A stretch of 64,000 nt of DNA from Aestuariivita sp. (GCF_021404545.1 NZ_JAAWWD010000007.1:1-64000); one strand, 5' to 3'. Positions 9,332 to 18,074 are shown, counted from the first letter of the stretch. The notes: generated by a model from the sequence alone, not told the origin. Made by a program: numbers and translations.

Positions 9332-10327
9332 ATGCAGGCCATGATCTATCGCGCATTCGGCGCCGCACGGGATGTCTTGCACCTCGAAGAGGTTGCCAGG
9401 CAAACACCTGAGCCGGGCGAGGTGCGCGTGGCGCTGCGCTGGTCCGGGGTCAACCCGTCGGACGTCAAAGCGCGGGCGGGCGCGCGCGCAGGAGTGACCG
9501 AACTTCCTTTCCCCGCCATCATTCCGCACAGCGACGGCGCAGGCGTGATTGCCGATGTCGGCGCAGACGTGGACCCTGCCCGCTTAGGTGAACCTGTCTG
9601 GATCTGGAACGGTCAGTGGCGACGCGCCTTCGGCACGGCGGCATCCGAAATCACCCTGCCTGCCGAACAGGCCGTTGCCCTGCCACGCGATATCGATCTG
9701 CAAACCGGCGCGATCCTTGGCATTCCGGGCCTAACTGCGGTTCACACGGTCTTTAACGGTGGGCCGGTCGCAGGCAAAACCGTCCTGGTCCAAGGGGCCG
9801 CAGGCACGGTGGGGCTTCTGGCCGTGCAACTGGCCAAATGGGGCGGTGCGCAGGTGATCGCCACCGCACGCGGTGCGGGGCTGGAGCGGGTCGCAGCCCT
9901 TGGTGCCGATGCCGTTTTCGATTTCACCCGGCCCGATCTGGCGCAGGCCATCCTGGCGGCCAGTGACGGCGCACCTATTGACCGGATCGTTGAGGTCGAG
10001 TTCGGCCTCAACGCCGCAACCGATACCGCCGTCATCGCCGAGAACGGGACGATCTGCGCCTATGGCTCGGCTCAGTCGATGGCGCCCGTGTTGCCGTTCT
10101 ATCCACTGATGTTCAAGGCCGTGACCTTGGAAATGGCACTGATCTATCTGCTGACCCCAAGCCAGCGCGCAGCCGCCATCGACCATTTGAACGCGGCGCT
10201 CATTGCCGGAGCACTGACTTGCCCGGTCGCCGAAACCTTTGCGCTGGCCGACACCGCAGCCGCGCATGAAGCTGTCGAGGCGGGCAATCGCGCCGGAGCC
10301 ATTCTGGTTCGGACCGGGCGGGATTGA
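9332..10327 (+). CDS. NADPH:quinone reductase (zinc-independent MDR family)
   Basis: 331 aa. Medium-chain dehydrogenase/reductase of the quinone oxidoreductase (QOR) group: N-terminal GroES-like domain (SGVNPSDVKARAG, IIPHSDGAGVI) and a Rossmann domain with VLVQGAAGTVGLLAVQLAK binding NADPH. No structural or catalytic zinc cysteine cluster is present. It probably reduces quinones or enals in the cytoplasm. The start MQAMIYRAFG is preferred over the upstream track start because AGGAAGG lies 8-10 nt before it. Monocistronic by spacing. Confidence 0.85.
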   Translation: MQAMIYRAFGAARDVLHLEEVARQTPEPGEVRVALRWSGVNPSDVKARAGARAGVTELPFPAIIPHSDGAGVIADVGADVDPARLGEPVWIWNGQWRRAFGTAASEITLPAEQAVALPRDIDLQTGAILGIPGLTAVHTVFNGGPVAGKTVLVQGAAGTVGLLAVQLAKWGGAQVIATARGAGLERVAALGADAVFDFTRPDLAQAILAASDGAPIDRIVEVEFGLNAATDTAVIAENGTICAYGSAQSMAPVLPFYPLMFKAVTLEMALIYLLTPSQRAAAIDHLNAALIAGALTCPVAETFALADTAAAHEAVEAGNRAGAILVRTGRD

Positions 10328-10403
10328 TCACAGCGCGATCCCCATTGCCTGAGGCGCAAGGCAGGTTAAGCTGGGTGGACCCATTTCGAGACGGATCCAT
10401 TTC

Positions 10404-11732
10404 ATGATGCGCTTGCTTGTCGCCTGCCTGTTTTGCCTGCTGCTGCCCCTGCCCGGCCATGCCCAAGACGAAAGCCAGCCAACCGGCACCATCGCAGTGG
10501 AAGACAGCGCGGTCCAGGATGCCGCCATCGCGGTACGCATCCGCGATATCCTGACCGAGCTGGGAGGCTACAGCGATGTCACGGTCACGGTCACCTCGGG
10601 CATCGTCACCTTTCGGGGCACGACACTCGACACCGCATCTGCCGCACGGCTGAATGAGCTGGCAGGCCGTGTCGAGGGGGTGGTCGCGATCGAGAACGAC
10701 GTGACCGAGACCACGGATGTGGTTGAACGCCTTAACCCTGCGATGGACAGGTTTCGCGCCCGCCTGGCCCAATTCGTGGCCTTCTTGCCGCTGGCTGCGG
10801 TGGCTGTGGCGGCCTTTCTGCTGGTGGTTTTTGCAGGCCTTGTCATCGCGCGGATGCGTCAACCCTGGGACCGGTTGGCGCCCAACGCCTTTATCGCCGA
10901 TATCTACCGCCAGATCCTGAGACTGGCCTTTATGATCGGCGGTCTGGTCGTTGCGCTCGATATTCTTGGGGCGACCGCGCTGCTCTCGACCATTCTCGGG
11001 GCGGCCGGTATTGTCGGGCTGGCCATCGGCTTTGCCGTGCGTGACACGGTTGAAAACTTTATCGCGTCGATCATGCTGTCGATCCGCCAGCCCTTTGCCC
11101 CCAATGACACGGTCGAAATCGAAGGCGATATCGGCAAGGTGATCCGCCTGACCAGCCGTGCCACGATCCTGCTGAGCTTTGACGGCAATCACATCCGCAT
11201 CCCCAACGCGACCGTCTTCAAAAGCCGGATCGTGAACTATTCCCGCAATGATGAGCGGCGGTTCCTGATTGACCTGGGCGTGGCCTATGACACCGATCTG
11301 GCGGCGGCTCAGGCGCTGGCGCTGGACACTGTCAAGGCCCTGCCCTTTACGCTTGAAAGCCCCGAACCCTCGGTCTGGATCGAGGAACTGGGCGACAGTG
11401 CCGTCATTATCAAGGTCGCAGGCTGGATCGCGCAGCACGAAACGAGCTATCTCAAAGCGCGCAGCGAGGCCTGGCGCATGTGCATGGCGGCCTTCGACAC
11501 CGAGGGAATCGTAATGCCGGAAACCACGCTGCGTGTGCTGGGTGTCGGGTCCTATGGCACGGATCAGGAGACCGCTTTTCCTGTGCCCCCTGCCCCGCAA
11601 GCAGAGCCCGACCTGCGACCCCAGGATGTTCAGGCCAGCGACGAAGCGGCCCTTGAACGCATTGTGAATGCCGAGCGCGAAGAACTGAGCGAGGACGATC
11701 TTCTGAACCGTGAAACGCTGCGTCAGGAATAG
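10404..11732 (+). CDS. MscS-family mechanosensitive channel with N-terminal BON domain
   Basis: 442 aa. Signal peptide (LLVACLFCLLLPLPGHAQ), then a periplasmic BON domain (about residues 35-105: SDVTVTVTSGIVTFRG, VEGVVAIENDV), two or three membrane segments, and the MscS pore helix and beta domain (ILGAAGIVGLAIGFAVRDTVENF, IRQPFAPNDTVEIEG, NYSRNDERR). Releases solutes on hypo-osmotic shock. The C-terminal tail (about 40 residues after GVGSYG) is acidic and presumably disordered. BON fused to MscS is unusual relative to the short E. coli protein. The next feature is tRNA-Gln. Confidence 0.88.
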   Translation: MMRLLVACLFCLLLPLPGHAQDESQPTGTIAVEDSAVQDAAIAVRIRDILTELGGYSDVTVTVTSGIVTFRGTTLDTASAARLNELAGRVEGVVAIENDVTETTDVVERLNPAMDRFRARLAQFVAFLPLAAVAVAAFLLVVFAGLVIARMRQPWDRLAPNAFIADIYRQILRLAFMIGGLVVALDILGATALLSTILGAAGIVGLAIGFAVRDTVENFIASIMLSIRQPFAPNDTVEIEGDIGKVIRLTSRATILLSFDGNHIRIPNATVFKSRIVNYSRNDERRFLIDLGVAYDTDLAAAQALALDTVKALPFTLESPEPSVWIEELGDSAVIIKVAGWIAQHETSYLKARSEAWRMCMAAFDTEGIVMPETTLRVLGVGSYGTDQETAFPVPPAPQAEPDLRPQDVQASDEAALERIVNAEREELSEDDLLNRETLRQE

Positions 11733-11769
11733 CGTGAAAATTTGAAGCCCGTTTTCCTCAAAATTGGTC

Positions 11770-11798
11770 TTGAACAGCACGCCAGAGCGGCGTAATTA
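11770..11798 (+). promoter_or_regulatory. Probable sigma-70 promoter of tRNA-Gln
   Basis: TTGAAC (-35) and TAATTA (-10) separated by 17 bp, placing the start site a few bases before the mature tRNA 5' end at 11811. Found by eye; not tested. Confidence 0.55.
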
Positions 11799-11810
11799 GC
11801 CGGTCACTGT

Positions 11811-11885
11811 TGGGATGTAGCCAAGTGGTAAGGCAACTGTTTTTGGTACAGTGTATCGTAGGTTCGAATCCTACCATCCCAGCCA
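11811..11885 (+). tRNA. tRNA-Gln (anticodon UUG), CCA encoded
   Basis: Complete cloverleaf: acceptor TGGGATG/CATCCCA, D arm GCC..GGC, anticodon arm ACTGT-TTTTGGT-ACAGT giving anticodon TTG (reads CAA), T arm GTAGG-TTCGAAT-CCTAC, discriminator G followed by encoded CCA. It stands alone in the intergenic region after the MscS gene. Confidence 0.95.
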
Positions 11886-12280
11886 TTTAATTTTACCCAT
11901 AAAATCAAGAACTTAGGCGCCCGGATTTGTTGCACGAGAAGCAATTCTGTGTTACACATCTGCCGCACTCGCCTGGCCGTTTGTGCTGTGAGCATAGCTG
12001 GGGATTCCGATGAGAAAGCAGACTGGCGCATTGCCGCGCCCGCCAGCCAAGCTCCATGCGGCCTCCGCAAAGACAAGCTCCTCGAAATCATCAACTTTTG
12101 AGTGAGTTGAGCCCTGAAAATCGGACACTGACGTAAGCTGCGATTTGTTGTCTGCTGGTCTTCGACGAAAAGGAGATCACAGATCTCGAAACGGAAGACC
12201 CATTCGTCTGAGTTCGGGACCGCCTTGAGACCGGGACGCCACCAGCGCCGTGCGGCCCACGTCATGCCTCGAAAGCTTGC
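11886..12280. other. Intergenic region, no gene recognised
   Basis: About 400 bp between tRNA-Gln and the palindrome upstream of the histidine kinase. The only long frame (antisense, 11804-12319) is the usual artefact of reading through a tRNA-Gln and has no recognised domain. No RNA gene or repeat was seen. Confidence 0.5.
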
Positions 12281-12300
12281 AACCCCCTGAACAGGGGGTT
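12281..12300. promoter_or_regulatory. Palindrome upstream of histidine kinase (possible operator or hairpin)
   Basis: AACCCCCTG-AA-CAGGGGGTT, a perfect 9-2-9 inverted repeat about 92 bp before the kinase start. Its core CCCCCTGAACAGGGGG matches 15 of 16 bases of a site upstream of the lipoprotein/Slam genes (15161-15179). The C/G-rich half-sites with a 2-bp spacer resemble the 7-2-7 layout of NarL-family sites. Operator function is inferred; a plain stem-loop is the alternative. Confidence 0.4.
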
Positions 12301-12391
12301 TGCAGCTCTCCCGTTGCATTGCATCTGGAAGTGGACTGTGATGGCAACAATGCGTCCTGCGGTCACATGAAATTCAAAAAAAGGCTATTCG

Positions 12392-14293
12392 TTGTTTAGG
12401 TCCCTGCACACGCCCGCCGCCCGTCTTTCCGTTCTCTTTGCTGTTGCTGCGACAGCGATGCTGGTGGTGTGTGGACTGACAATCTATGGGCAGGACCGGC
12501 AACAGAATGTCAGCGGTCTGAGCGCGCTTTGGCAGCAGGATTTCAGGTTCTGGGTGCAAATCCTGACGGGTATGGGTGCATTTTTGATCGCCGCGTGGAT
12601 CTGGGCTTTGAAGCCGCGCAACCCTGATGTGACGCTGTTTGCGCTCAGTGGCTTGGCCACGATGACGTTCACTTTTGCTTACGCGCCGCTTGGGGGTGTT
12701 GGTGTGGTCATGCCGGCCGAGGTTTTGGTGCCACTCTACCGGGTCAACGCGTTGGGGGCATCGCTGTTTGGAATCGTCATGACGGTGCTGTTGCTGCGCT
12801 ATCCCGTGCGCCTGCCCTTTCACCAGGTTTTGACGGCCGCCGCAGTCGTGGGATTTGGTGGCTGGACCGTCGCCGCGCTGCTCGGCCCGGTCGAGGGGCT
12901 GATGATCATACATACCATCACCTTTCTTGAGATGTTATGTATGATCACAGCTGTGATCGGTCAGTACTTCGCCACCCGGCGCTTTCCCAAGGAACGTGCC
13001 ATCGCGATTTGGCTGGGCATTTCCATCATAGTGGGATCTGGCATTTTCATCGCACTGGTGGCCGCACCCATTGCGCTGGGCCTTGCGCCACTGGTGGATG
13101 AGCGGTTCGCCTTCTCATCGTTTCTGCTGGTCTACATTGGGATGGCCGTTGGCTTGACCCGGTACAGGGTGTTCGAGCTTGGCGAATGGGCGTTTTACGT
13201 CCTTTTCTATGTCGCGGGTGCGATCCTGTTGATTACCATAGATATTGCGCTGATCTTTCTTCTGTCATGGGATGCACGCGCCTCGCTCGGGTTGTCGTTA
13301 TTGCTGGTTGCGCTGGTCTATCTGCCGACGCGAGATGTGTTCTGGCGATCGCTGTTCCAGCGCAAACGCATGCAAGAGCATGAGCTGTTTCAGTCCATCT
13401 TCGATGTTGCGTTTGAGCCCGATCGCGACAATCGCAATCTGCGATGGGGGGAGCTGTTCAACACCCTGTTCGAACCGCTTGAGCTGGTTATGGCGGAGAA
13501 TGCCGATCCCCGGCCTGTGATCCGCGATGATGGTGTCACGCTGTTTGTCCCCGCAACCGCGGCGATGCCTGCAATGGTGCTGCGCCACCCCTGGCGTGGC
13601 AGGGGACTGTTCGGACCGCGTCACCTGCGGACAGCGCAGCACCTGGTCGATATCATGTCACGTGCGGAGGAAGGGCGCCGCGCCTATGATCTGGGCGTCG
13701 CAGAAGAGCGGACACGGATCGCGCGCGACATGCACGACAATATCGGCGCCCAGTTGATGAGCGCGCTGCACAGTCCCGCGCTTGAACGCAAGGACTTGAT
13801 GATCGGGCAAACCCTGAGCGATCTAAGAGACATCATCCGTAACGCCACGCGCCCCGGCCTTCCGGTTGAAGAAGCTCTTGCGGATCTGCGTGCCGAAACA
13901 GCCGAGCGGTTCGAACCGACGGGGATCACTTTGAACTGGGAAGCGCAGGGACAGCCAGACACCGCGCTGGCACCTGATCCGGCACACGCATTGCGGTCAC
14001 TGGTGCGTGAGGGGGTGAGCAACATTATCCGCCATTCCTCGGCCAGATCCGCAAGTGTTCACATCGATTACCGCCCGGATCAGATCACTGTTCAAATGAC
14101 CGATGACGGGCGCGGTCTGAGTGAAAACAGCACCGGCACAGGATCGGGATTACAAAGCATGCATGACCGTGTGCGCGCCTTGGATGGCACATTTGAGATC
14201 CGCGATCAGGGAACCGGCACATCCATCACAGCCACATTTCCGCTATCGGGGCAGGTTGCGTCCGGGATCATTGCTGGGCAAGCCGCCGACTAA
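12392..14293 (+). CDS. Membrane sensor histidine kinase, NarL/DegS (HisKA_3) type
   Basis: 633 aa. The N-terminal half has about eight hydrophobic membrane segments (residues ~10-300). Then comes a linker and a HisKA_3 dimerisation domain with phosphorylatable His in ERTRIARDMHDNIGAQL. The HATPase domain has VREGVSNIIRHS (N box), DDGRG and GTGSGLQSMHDRV. It phosphorylates a NarL-type response regulator, almost certainly the convergent gene whose end is 6 bp away. The start is TTG with AAGG 7 nt upstream. An ATG at 12367 preceded by no Shine-Dalgarno opens a 10-codon ORF that overlaps this start; removing one A from the A7 run would join it to the kinase frame. Confidence 0.85.
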   Translation: MFRSLHTPAARLSVLFAVAATAMLVVCGLTIYGQDRQQNVSGLSALWQQDFRFWVQILTGMGAFLIAAWIWALKPRNPDVTLFALSGLATMTFTFAYAPLGGVGVVMPAEVLVPLYRVNALGASLFGIVMTVLLLRYPVRLPFHQVLTAAAVVGFGGWTVAALLGPVEGLMIIHTITFLEMLCMITAVIGQYFATRRFPKERAIAIWLGISIIVGSGIFIALVAAPIALGLAPLVDERFAFSSFLLVYIGMAVGLTRYRVFELGEWAFYVLFYVAGAILLITIDIALIFLLSWDARASLGLSLLLVALVYLPTRDVFWRSLFQRKRMQEHELFQSIFDVAFEPDRDNRNLRWGELFNTLFEPLELVMAENADPRPVIRDDGVTLFVPATAAMPAMVLRHPWRGRGLFGPRHLRTAQHLVDIMSRAEEGRRAYDLGVAEERTRIARDMHDNIGAQLMSALHSPALERKDLMIGQTLSDLRDIIRNATRPGLPVEEALADLRAETAERFEPTGITLNWEAQGQPDTALAPDPAHALRSLVREGVSNIIRHSSARSASVHIDYRPDQITVQMTDDGRGLSENSTGTGSGLQSMHDRVRALDGTFEIRDQGTGTSITATFPLSGQVASGIIAGQAAD

Positions 14294-14299
14294 ATCCAG

Positions 14300-14956
14300 C
14301 TATGACGGCGTTCCTGGATCCTTCGCCGTCAGCCCCATCTGCGTTGCGTGCCATGACGCCTCGGCCCTGGATGAAATACCCAGCTTGCGGTATATCCCCT
14401 TGATATAGCCAGCAATGGTGCTTTCGGCCAAATCCAATTCATCGGCGACTTCGGCATTTCGCAGACCGCGTGCAATCAGCGACAGCACATCCGTCTCGCG
14501 CTGTGTTAACTGGTGTTCGTTACGGCTGACCGGGCCTGTCAGGCGGAAATGCTGCATAATGCGCCGGGCGATGGGAGGGGACAACGCCGGAATGCCAGCG
14601 CCAATCTGACTGAGCTGCCGGGCCAACACATCTGAGGGGTTTTCTTTCAATAGGTACCCATCTGCCCCCGCAGACAAGGCCGCAACCACGGTTGCATCAT
14701 CGCTCATCACTGTGGTGACCACACAGATGGTCGGCGCACCATGCCCGCGCAGAATGCGCAGAACATCGACGCCCGAACCATCGGGCAGGCCGATATCGAT
14801 GAGCGCGAGATCATAGACTTTTTCCTCCAACATCGCGCGCGCGTCCCGCAGAAATGGGGCGCAATCTATCTGTGCCTCAGGGTATGCAACGACAGCAATG
14901 TCATGCAGCCAGAGCCGGGTCTCTGCGATGTCTTCCACAATCAGGATGTGCTTCAT
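14300..14956 (-). CDS. NarL/LuxR-family response regulator
   Basis: 218 aa. Receiver domain (residues 1-~120) with acidic pocket VED, phospho-acceptor Asp in LALIDIGLPDGSG and Lys in YLLKENP; C-terminal LuxR-type HTH (about 155-215: LTQRETDVLSLIARGLRNAEVA, STIAGYIKGIYRKLG). The start MKHILIVED is preferred to the track start 10 codons upstream because the receiver domain begins there. It converges on the kinase gene with a 6-bp gap, so partner mRNAs may overlap at their 3' ends. A plausible regulator of the lipoprotein/Slam operon, which starts 295 bp away on the other strand. Confidence 0.88.
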   Translation of the reverse strand: MKHILIVEDIAETRLWLHDIAVVAYPEAQIDCAPFLRDARAMLEEKVYDLALIDIGLPDGSGVDVLRILRGHGAPTICVVTTVMSDDATVVAALSAGADGYLLKENPSDVLARQLSQIGAGIPALSPPIARRIMQHFRLTGPVSRNEHQLTQRETDVLSLIARGLRNAEVADELDLAESTIAGYIKGIYRKLGISSRAEASWHATQMGLTAKDPGTPS

Positions 14957-15160
14957 AACCGCGCCCGCCTCATGATGTCTGCGCATGTGTCACCGGGTGG
15001 CCGTTCGATAAGAACATGCGATGCGACTCTCGATGAGATGACGGGGTCACACAGACACATTGGTTTCTTACACTCTCGATTTGACGGCCGTGGGCAAGGG
15101 CTTCGGGTTGGGTGCCGCCGCCCCATGGCAAAACACCATAATCAAAATTACTGTCCCGTG

Positions 15161-15179
15161 GCCCCCCTGAACGGGGGGC
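15161..15179. promoter_or_regulatory. Palindrome upstream of lipoprotein/Slam operon
   Basis: GCCCCCCTGAACGGGGGGC, inverted repeat with 7-bp arms, 72 bp before the lipoprotein start. The core CCCCCTGAACGGGGG is nearly identical to the palindrome before the kinase gene (12281-12300). A candidate binding site for the adjacent NarL-type regulator; inference only. Confidence 0.4.
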
Positions 15180-15251
15180 AGACATCTTGGCGAGCAGCTG
15201 AAATACCTTTCTTTCATAACGGGTTAGAAGCCCGCAGGAAAGGGGATTACT

Positions 15252-15962
15252 TTGAAAAAGTCTGCGATTTTGAATATGGGTGTAGTGCTGATTGCCACCA
15301 CTGCACTGTCTGGCTGCCTGGGATCTGACAGCAACGGAGGCGGTGCCACCGCGGCAAGCGGCGGCGGGGGCGGATCATCCGGCGGCGGCACTGTGACATT
15401 TGCCAATTACCAAAGCGAGTTTGATCGTGTGAGCATGACGATCCCGACATCTGACATGCCGACGACACTGAAAGGCAATTATGTTGGCGCGATGCAAGCG
15501 CAAGTCGGAGATGCCTCCGGCAATATTGCGGGCTCACTCGTGGCTGATGTGAACCTTGCCATTGACTGGACCGAAGGGGCGACACCCAACCCGTTTTCCG
15601 GCGGCGCGTCGAATTTCCGCGGCACGACGGATGGCGGCACGACTGTCGAAGCGATCTCGGGCTCGCTCAGCGTCGATCCGAACCTGCCGAGTGCCATCAT
15701 CCGCAACTCAAACACGCTGAACACCGTGGCCGGTCAGGTCACAGTGGACGCAGGGTCGATGACCGTGCCGCTGGCCGGTGATCTGACACTGAACGGTCAA
15801 ACCGCCGAGGCAAACGTTCTATTGGGTGGCGGCTTTTTCGGTTCGGGCGGCACCGCCGCGGCAGGCACCGCTGTGGGTGGATTCAGAGCTGCTGGTACAG
15901 CGCCTTTGTCAGGGATATTCGACGGCTCTATCTCGGGCACCTATTACGTGGAACGGCAATAA
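15252..15962 (+). CDS. Surface-type lipoprotein, probable Slam substrate (TbpB-like barrel)
   Basis: 236 aa. Signal peptide with lipobox LSGC, then a Gly/Ser-rich flexible stretch (about residues 27-48), then a beta-rich domain full of short Gly-bounded strands, ending SGIFDGSISGTYYVERQ. A Gly-rich anchor peptide and a C-terminal 8-strand barrel are what Slam-dependent surface lipoproteins and TbpB lobes look like. Sequence identity to named families is not obvious, so this rests on architecture and on the neighbour, a Slam-like exporter starting 93 bp downstream. The start is TTG with AGGAAAGGGG about 6 nt upstream. The ligand is unknown; metal, heme or nutrient capture are possibilities. 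Confidence 0.65.
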   Translation: MKKSAILNMGVVLIATTALSGCLGSDSNGGGATAASGGGGGSSGGGTVTFANYQSEFDRVSMTIPTSDMPTTLKGNYVGAMQAQVGDASGNIAGSLVADVNLAIDWTEGATPNPFSGGASNFRGTTDGGTTVEAISGSLSVDPNLPSAIIRNSNTLNTVAGQVTVDAGSMTVPLAGDLTLNGQTAEANVLLGGGFFGSGGTAAAGTAVGGFRAAGTAPLSGIFDGSISGTYYVERQ

Positions 15963-16055
15963 ACCCGCGCATTTCATTACCTAATCTATTGATTGGCCTC
16001 TGCCCACGGACAACCGATCCCGATTGGTGGTCCGTGGGACATTGACAAAGGTATC

Positions 16056-17342
16056 GTGACCATTTCCCGGATCTTGATCGTCCTGCTATGCTTTTTCTGG
16101 TCTTCTACGGCCTGGGCGAGCCCGCTTAACACGGCAGAAGCGCTGATCGAACATCAAGACACCCAGCAAGCCATCGCTCTCTTGGAAGATTATACACCTG
16201 CCAGCGTCGCTGAGCAGGAACGTCGGCTTTGGGCATTGGCTGTGGCTTACGGTCGAGAGCAGCGCCCGCGAAAGGCGCTTCCGGTTCTGGAAAAGCTGGT
16301 GTCGCTTAATCCACGCAGTGCCACCTACAGGCTGGAACTGGCCTCGGCATTGATGGCTGCCGAACAGGATGACCGCGCGCATTACCATTTCAGCCTGTTG
16401 CGCGGATCCGTCGACGATCCCGAGACAGCCGCAGCGCTGGACGCACGGCTTGAGACGCTGAACCGGCGTAAATCCTGGCAGGGTTTTTTCAGCTTTGCTC
16501 TGACACCCGAAACCAATGCGGCGCGGCGCACGGCCGCGGACTCCATCGTGATCGGTGGCCTGCCCATTCTCATCGACCCGGCCGCGCGTGAGCAATCCGC
16601 AACCGGCGTGCGCGTCATACTGGGTGGCGCATTGCTGCCCCGGCTCGGCAAGGACACCCGCGCGCGCATCGGCCTGTCTTTCGACGGGCGGTTCTTCGGG
16701 TCCGACAAAGCGTTCGACGATGTCACAGTGACCGGCCGCCTCGGCCTTGTGACGTTCGGGGACCGGGCACGCCAGATCAGTGCAACCCTTCATACGGCAC
16801 AGCGGTGGATTGATGGAAACCGCTATTCGCTCACCTCGGGCCTGACCCTGCGCTACGGTCAGCTTATCGGACAATCCGGAGCGCTTCTGATGAGCGCGCG
16901 CCTTCAACAGATCGACTATGACCGTCCAGGTCTGCGAACAGCCCGGGAAACTCGGTTGCAGATGCGCTATGCGCATAACCTGTCGCCTCGGTTTCAGCTG
17001 TATGGCAGTGGCTATGTCGAGGACAGATCAACACCAAGTGCCGCCGATGCCGGATCTACTTTGGGTCTCACCGTCGGCACGCAATACCTGTTCACAGGCG
17101 GCTTGCAAATCGGGCTTGAGGTGGAGCGAAGCCGTTTGAGCCGCGATGGTCCCCATCCGTTGTTAGGGATCCGGCGACAGGATGAGAGGTTTTACACAAC
17201 ACTGCGCGTGAGCAATCGCAACTGGCAGGCGCGCGGTTTCACGCCTTTGCTGGAACTCGGATTTGAACGCCAGAACTCGTCGCTAGCCCTCTATGAATAT
17301 GACAACACACGGCTGTCGATTGGCCTCACCCGGGCGTTCTGA
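16056..17342 (+). CDS. Slam-like outer-membrane exporter (TPR plus DUF560/SlamC barrel)
   Basis: 428 aa from the GTG start; the track start TTG at 15993 adds 21 residues before the signal peptide. AAAGG precedes the GTG. Signal peptide (ILIVLLCFFWSSTAWAS), then a TPR-like helical domain (about 25-135: AEALIEHQDTQQAIALLE, LPVLEKLVSLNPRS), then a C-terminal beta-barrel (about 150-428) with alternating aromatic strands and a final Phe (LSIGLTRAF), the usual outer-membrane sorting end. TPR followed by a 14-strand barrel is the architecture of surface lipoprotein assembly modifiers (type 11 secretion), which move lipoproteins to the cell surface. It directly follows a lipoprotein gene, the usual substrate arrangement. 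Confidence 0.72.
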   Translation: MTISRILIVLLCFFWSSTAWASPLNTAEALIEHQDTQQAIALLEDYTPASVAEQERRLWALAVAYGREQRPRKALPVLEKLVSLNPRSATYRLELASALMAAEQDDRAHYHFSLLRGSVDDPETAAALDARLETLNRRKSWQGFFSFALTPETNAARRTAADSIVIGGLPILIDPAAREQSATGVRVILGGALLPRLGKDTRARIGLSFDGRFFGSDKAFDDVTVTGRLGLVTFGDRARQISATLHTAQRWIDGNRYSLTSGLTLRYGQLIGQSGALLMSARLQQIDYDRPGLRTARETRLQMRYAHNLSPRFQLYGSGYVEDRSTPSAADAGSTLGLTVGTQYLFTGGLQIGLEVERSRLSRDGPHPLLGIRRQDERFYTTLRVSNRNWQARGFTPLLELGFERQNSSLALYEYDNTRLSIGLTRAF

Positions 17343-17397
17343 CATTGCCGAGTTTTCGCAGGCGTGCCGGGTTAGGCTTGCATGGCTGCGGGTCAAC

Positions 17398-17690
17398 TCA
17401 CGGCCCAAGAAGTCCGGTTACGGCGAGTGTGCTGGCGGACAGGAAGATTTTTGGGCCTCTGCCATATCGGCTTGCGACGGTGAGGTCATGAACGCCGTCT
17501 GTCTGACAGAAGGGTCGACCCCAATCCTTAAGCCTGTCGAGCATTATCTCGATGCGTTTGCGCCTTTCGCAGCGGCGACTGTCTTACTTCACCGGCGTCT
17601 TGCGCGGCTTTCGACCAGGGCTGCGGGCGCAGACGCGGCGTCTCCAAGAACCATTGCGCGACAGCCGCTATATCGGTCCGCGCCGGGATC
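17398..17690 (-). pseudogene. Decayed IS5-family transposase fragment
   Basis: Conceptual translation of the - strand gives GRKPRKTPVK, a stop, then RKRIEIMLDRLKDW and YGRGPKIFLSASTLAVT. These match the C-terminal end of IS5-type transposases (GRK..PVKYD..RRNRIEIMFGRLKDW..RYDRCP). The Tyr codon before DSRR has become TAA and there is a frameshift further upstream (TDIAAVAQWF in another frame). No terminal inverted repeats were identified. The fragment ends at TGA (17398-17400), just after the Slam-like gene. Confidence 0.6.
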
Positions 17691-18074
17691 ATTCCCTCGA
17701 TCGAGCGCGAAGCGACGAGCAGGCTGAGTTCAGGCCCCGCACCAAAGAGATCGCAGAAACGCACGCGGCCTGGGTTTCGGAGCGGGCTCAGACGAGGCGG
17801 TTCAAGATGACAAACCCAAACGCCACATTGCGCGCTCCAATCGGTGATCCGTGAAAGGTTGCAACATCAAAGAATTCTGTAAATTCTTGAATTTAGATGC
17901 TTTTAAGCCAGACTGACATCACGCCACGCACGCATCGACACCCTGAGTGACAAGCGCGCACAGCGCGGTGAACAGACGTGTTTTGAAACCCGCCCCCCAA
18001 GCCCTCATGTGAGCGTCATCGATCCAAACCCGCCCCCGACAGGGCGACCCACACCGAAGACAAGGATATCTCCG
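17691..18074. other. Intergenic region between IS5 remnant and small secreted protein
   Basis: About 380 bp that may hold more of the eroded transposase, but no convincing homology was seen. ORFs here (17552-17854 +, 17293-17727 +) are Arg/Pro-rich and look like shadows. Confidence 0.4.

Noticed and set aside
11804-12319. 171-aa ORF on the - strand across tRNA-Gln
   Set aside because: Its C-terminus is the reverse of the tRNA (GRIRTYDTLYQKQLPY), a known artefact.
17293-17727. 144-aa + strand ORF after the Slam-like gene
   Set aside because: Overlaps the - strand IS5 remnant; no homology seen.
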